Shown: positions 60,802-64,000 of the stretch, piece after piece
How positions within the stretch are numbered: the first letter of the stretch is position 1
Layout: each line of letters begins with the position of its first letter
The notes under the pieces: generated by a model
What the model was told of the DNA's origin: nothing
Databases searched by the model: none
The model's input: only the letters and a program-made list of their open reading frames with translations
Position numbers and translations under genes: made by a program
Assembly: GCF_003403315.2 (NCBI RefSeq)
Contig: NZ_CP048407.1
Span: forward strand, 1,674,001-1,738,000
DNA length: 64,000 bases
Direction of reading: 5' to 3'
Origin: Thermaerobacter sp. PB12/4term
GTDB taxonomy: Bacteria; Bacillota; Sulfobacillia; Thermaerobacterales; Thermaerobacteraceae

Positions 60802-61487
60802 CTCGCCGGGAAGTCCCGGTGCCGGGGGCCGCGGTACCGGGCGGGCAGCCCGGTGCACAGCGGGGCGAAACCCCTGGGGGCGGGGAGCCCCGTACACCCC
60901 AGGGCCGAACCCTTCCGGGCAGGGGGCCCGGAGCGCCCCAGGGCGGAACCCCTCCGGGCGGCGAGCCTGCGGGCGGCACCGGCGCGGACCCCGGTTCCGG
61001 CCACGGCGCCGATCCCGACGCTGCCGGTCTGCCAAACCCGGGCCATCCCGACGACGCCATCCCCTTCCGGCGCCACCTGGGCATCCAGGTGGTCCAGGCG
61101 GCGGCGGGGCGCGCCCTCCTGCGCCTGCCGGCCCGGCCCGAGATCGGCAACCGCTTCGGGAATGTCCACGGCGGGGCCCTGGCCACCCTGGTGGACGGTG
61201 CCATGAGCAACGCCATCCTGTCGCTGCTGCCGGCCGGCGACCGCATCGGCGGGACCATCGAGCTGTCCATCCGGTTCCTGGAGCCGGCCCGGGGCACCGT
61301 CATGGCCGAGGGACGGGTCCTGCGGCTGGGTGGCCGGATCGCCTTTGCCCAGGCCGACGTGCGGGATGGCGCCGGCCGCCTGGTGGCCACCGCCCAGGGC
61401 AGTTATGCCCTGCACCGGCACCGGGCGCCCGAGCGGTCCGGCCCCGCGCCCGGCCGGCCGGACCAGGCGGGACGCCGGTGGGCGTGA
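60798..61487 (+). CDS. PaaI-like hotdog thioesterase with a repetitive N-terminus
   Basis: This 229-residue protein has a C-terminal hotdog-fold thioesterase domain (residues 90-210). Its PaaI-type motif is RFGNVHGGALATLVDGAMSN, with catalytic Asp in LVDGA, followed by GTIELSIRFLEPA. It probably hydrolyses acyl-CoA thioesters. The first 85 residues are a Pro/Gly/Glu tract containing three 13-residue repeats. The ATG overlaps the dehydratase stop (ATGA), so the two are coupled. Acyl substrate unknown. Confidence 0.87.
   Translation: MTRREVPVPGAAVPGGQPGAQRGETPGGGEPRTPQGRTLPGRGPGAPQGGTPPGGEPAGGTGADPGSGHGADPDAAGLPNPGHPDDAIPFRRHLGIQVVQAAAGRALLRLPARPEIGNRFGNVHGGALATLVDGAMSNAILSLLPAGDRIGGTIELSIRFLEPARGTVMAEGRVLRLGGRIAFAQADVRDGAGRLVATAQGSYALHRHRAPERSGPAPGRPDQAGRRWA
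60843..60959 (+). repeat. 39-bp tandem repeat, three copies, in the thioesterase gene
   Basis: Three 39-bp units (60843-60881, 60882-60920, 60921-60959) encode GQPGAQRGETPGG, GEPRTPQGRTLPG and RGPGAPQGGTPPG, with a partial fourth unit after. The frame is kept. Confidence 0.8.
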
Positions 61488-61697
61488 CGGCTGCCGTACG
61501 CGGCGCGGGCCGAGCCCCCGGCGGCCCGCAGCCGGCCTGTGCCGCACCGGACGCGACGGCAGGCCGGGCTTGATGCGGCGACGAACCTGCCGGCTGGTAC
61601 GGACGGAACGATTCCATTGCCTGATCTGGAGGGTCCAAGCTTGCCTCCAACCTCCTCGGACGCAGGGGACGCAGGACGAAGCGGCGCCGGCCCCGCC

Positions 61698-62924
61698 ATG
61701 GCGAGCCTGCCGCGGGAACGGGCGACCCGGGTCCAGCTCAAGCCGGGGCGGGATGCCGCCCTGCGCCAGGGCCGGCTCTGGGTCTACCGCACCGACGTCT
61801 ACACCGTCTCGGACGACGCCTACGACCCCGGGGACATCGTCCAGGTGGTGGACGCCCGGGGGCGGTTCGTAGGTAAGGGTTACATCAACCCCCGGTCCAT
61901 GATCTTCGTCCGCCTGCTCACCGCCGACCCGGACGAAGCCATCGACCGCGCCTTCTTCCGCCGCCGCCTCGAGCGGGCCCTGGCCCTGCGCCAGCGCCTG
62001 CAGGCGGCCCAGCCCGACACCGACAGCTTCCGGCTGGTCTTCGCCGAGGCCGACCTGCTGCCCGCCCTGATCGTCGACCGGTTCGCCGGGGTGCTGGTGA
62101 TCCAGACCCTGGCCCTGGGCATCGACCGCTGGCAGCCGCTGCTCGTCGAGCTGCTGGACGAGCTGGCGGCGCCCCAGGGAATCTACGAGCGCAACGACGT
62201 GCCGGTCCGGGAGCTGGAGGGGTTGCCCCAGCGGGCCGGGTTCCTCAGGGGCCGGTTCGACCCGCGGGTGGTGATCCGGGAAAACGGGCTGCCGCTGGTG
62301 GTGGACCTGGCCCGGGGGCATAAGACCGGCTACTTCCTGGACCAGCGGGACAACCGGGCCGCCCTGCGGCGTTACGTCAAGGGGGCCCGGGTCCTGGATG
62401 CCTTCTGCCACACCGGGGCCTTCACCTGCCACGCCCTGGCCTACGGCGCCCGGGAGGTGGTGGCGGTGGACATCCAGGAAGAGGTCCTGGCGGTGGCCCG
62501 CGAGAACGTGGAGCAGGTGCGCCGGCAGCTGGGCAGCGGCGAGGCCCGGGTGACCTTCCACCACGCCAACGCCTTCGACTTTCTGCGGGCTCGGGCGGCC
62601 GAGGGCGACCGCTACGACGTGATCATCCTCGATCCCCCGGCCTTCGCCAAGAACCGCCAGGCGCTGCCCGGTGCTTACCGCGGGTACAAGGAGGTCAACC
62701 TGCGGGCGATGAAGATGCTGCCGCCCGGCGGGATCCTGGTCACCTGCTCCTGCTCCTACCACATGACCCGCGACCTGTTCGAAGAGATGCTGCGCGACGC
62801 CGCCCGGGATGTGGGCCGGCGGGTCCGGATCCTGGAGCGGCGGGGTGCCGCCCCCGACCACCCCGTCCTGCTGGGGGCGGGGGAAAGCGACTACCTCAAG
62901 TGCTACATCGTCGAGGTATGGTAG
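61698..62924 (+). CDS. RlmI-like class I SAM-dependent rRNA methyltransferase
   Basis: This 408-residue protein has an N-terminal PUA domain (QLKPGRDAALRQGRLWVYRTD), a linker domain with FAEADLLPALIVDRF, and a Rossmann methyltransferase with VLDAFCHTGAFTCHALAYGA. The NPPY-type motif is LDPPAFAKN and a catalytic Cys is in TCSCSYHMT. This is the RlmI/YccW type that forms m5C in 23S rRNA. I chose ATG 61698 where the PUA domain begins, although its ribosome site is weak; an ATG at 61539 would add 53 unconserved residues. The exact RNA target is inferred. Confidence 0.92.
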   Translation: MASLPRERATRVQLKPGRDAALRQGRLWVYRTDVYTVSDDAYDPGDIVQVVDARGRFVGKGYINPRSMIFVRLLTADPDEAIDRAFFRRRLERALALRQRLQAAQPDTDSFRLVFAEADLLPALIVDRFAGVLVIQTLALGIDRWQPLLVELLDELAAPQGIYERNDVPVRELEGLPQRAGFLRGRFDPRVVIRENGLPLVVDLARGHKTGYFLDQRDNRAALRRYVKGARVLDAFCHTGAFTCHALAYGAREVVAVDIQEEVLAVARENVEQVRRQLGSGEARVTFHHANAFDFLRARAAEGDRYDVIILDPPAFAKNRQALPGAYRGYKEVNLRAMKMLPPGGILVTCSCSYHMTRDLFEEMLRDAARDVGRRVRILERRGAAPDHPVLLGAGESDYLKCYIVEVW

Positions 62925-63001
62925 AGGGGGCTTCCCGCCCAACAGGCACGGGTTGAACGGGCACGGGCTCGACCCGCACGGGCCGGGACCGCCCCCCGGT
63001 G

Positions 63002-63976
63002 CTAGCGGCCTAAGAGATCTTGCAGCGCCGGTTCGACCTCCGGGAACCGGAAGCGGAAGCCTGCTTCCCGGGCCCGGCGCGGCACGGCCCGCTGGCCGCT
63101 CAAGAGCAGGGCGTCGGCCATCTCCCCCAGGGCCAGGCGCAGGGCAACGGCCGGCGCCGGCAGCCAGGACGGCCGGCGCAGCACCCGCCCCAGGGCCCGG
63201 GCGAGGTCCCGGCTGGTCACCGGCTCAGGCGCCGTGCCGTTGAACGGGCCTTCCAGGTCCGGCGTTTCGATGAGGAAGGCGAACAGGGCCACCAGGTCGT
63301 CCAGGTGGATCCAGGGCATCCACTGCCGCCCATGACCCAGCGGTCCGCCGGCGCCCAGCCGGAAGGGAAGAACCAGCCGGGGCAGGGCGCCCCCCTCCCG
63401 GGCCAGGACGAGCCCCGTCCGCACCAGGACCACCCGCACGCCGGCCGCTCCGGCCTTGCGGGCCTCGGCTTCCCAATCCACGCAGACCCGGCTGAGGAAG
63501 TCGTCCCCCGGCGGCGCTTCCTCGTCGATCACCTCGTCGCCTCGGGGCCCGTAGTAGCCCACCGCCGACCCGCTCACCAGCACCGCCGGCCGGGGCTCGG
63601 CCGCCTCGATGGCCTGGACCAGCGCCCGGGTGGCCTGGATGCGGCTTTCCCGGATCCGCTCCTTCTGGCGCGGGGTCCAGCGGCCGGCGGCGATGGACTC
63701 CCCCGCCAGGTTGACCACCGCCCCCGCGCCGGCCACCGCCTCCCACCAGCCCGGCCGGGGGTCCCCGGACGCTACCGGTTTCGCCGTCCAGGACAGGTAG
63801 CGCAACGGCCCTCCGCCGCCATCCGCCCCCTCCCCGGCCGCCGGGCCGGCCGCCGTACCCGCGGGCCCGCCCTTGGCCCCCCGGGTGAGGATCACCACCT
63901 CATGCCCCTGCGCCTGCAGCCGGCGGGCGAGGGCCGATCCGATCAGGCCCGTGCCGCCGCTGATCACCACCCGCAT
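63002..63976 (-). CDS. TIGR01777-family epimerase (SDR39U1/YfcH-like)
   Basis: This 324-residue atypical short-chain dehydrogenase has the cofactor motif MRVVISGGTGLIGSALARRL, VVNLAGESIAAGRWT (the family's NLAG block), SGSAVGYYGPRGD, and the C-terminal DUF1731 domain (RRPSWLPAPAVALRLALGEMA...LLSGQRAVPRR). A Gly/Ala insert follows the first helix. The ATG at 63976 has GGAGGGAC upstream. The physiological substrate of this family is not known. It faces the methyltransferase gene with a 77-bp gap holding no clear terminator. Confidence 0.93.
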   Translation of the reverse strand: MRVVISGGTGLIGSALARRLQAQGHEVVILTRGAKGGPAGTAAGPAAGEGADGGGGPLRYLSWTAKPVASGDPRPGWWEAVAGAGAVVNLAGESIAAGRWTPRQKERIRESRIQATRALVQAIEAAEPRPAVLVSGSAVGYYGPRGDEVIDEEAPPGDDFLSRVCVDWEAEARKAGAAGVRVVLVRTGLVLAREGGALPRLVLPFRLGAGGPLGHGRQWMPWIHLDDLVALFAFLIETPDLEGPFNGTAPEPVTSRDLARALGRVLRRPSWLPAPAVALRLALGEMADALLLSGQRAVPRRAREAGFRFRFPEVEPALQDLLGR

Positions 63977-64000
63977 GGTTGTCCCTCCCTCGCGGCCCCT

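Overview
The window comes from a very GC-rich chromosome (above about 70% G+C by eye) with strong Shine-Dalgarno sites, many GTG and TTG starts, and ATGA/GTGA/TTGA gene overlaps. It also shows Firmicutes features: an FMN riboswitch, two T-box leaders, a B. subtilis-like pur gene order, a GerA-GerB-GerC germinant-receptor set and a PdaB-like deacetylase. Together these suggest a high-GC, endospore-forming member of the Clostridia, probably close to Thermaerobacter. That placement is inference; no rRNA or tRNA gene was seen.

Layout. Positions 1-13 kb hold accessory oxidative metabolism: glcD with partial glcE, a PAP2-GDPD fusion, an FMN 2-hydroxyacid oxidase, an SDR, and an operon of enoyl-CoA hydratase plus a three-subunit molybdenum hydroxylase resembling PaoABC. 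Positions 12.5-13.4 kb are a small AT-richer island with an intact MNT antitoxin gene and a broken HEPN toxin gene. Positions 13.6-21.4 kb carry an unusual membrane protein with a PEP-synthase-like helical region, a BtuF-like protein, an HD hydrolase, moaA, a PdaB-like deacetylase and a TetR regulator. Positions 21-25.5 kb are the ger operon.

Positions 25.6-29.4 kb are the rib operon, controlled by an FMN riboswitch with a downstream intrinsic terminator. RibD has lost its reductase domain, and RibE, RibB and RibA are fused in one chain. Positions 29.5-44.1 kb are the purine operon purE-B-C-S-Q-L-F-M-N-H-D, all on the minus strand, behind a clear sigma-A promoter flanked by PurBox-like repeats. 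purK is absent, and several enzymes carry long Gly/Pro/Ala/Arg-rich insertions or extensions.

Positions 44.4-64 kb hold an ABM-fold monooxygenase, a DUF4395 membrane protein, cimA behind a T-box (probably Ile), an ErpA/IscA carrier, korAB, an NAD(P)H/FAD oxidoreductase, a polar amino-acid ABC transporter, and proC behind a T-box with a CCC (Pro) specifier. A run of pterin dehydratase, thioesterase, RlmI-like methyltransferase and a convergent TIGR01777 epimerase ends the window.

Two patterns cut across the window. The octamer GACGAACC/GGTTCGTC occurs about 21 times, far above base-composition expectation. Low-complexity repeat tracts have been inserted into otherwise conserved enzymes.
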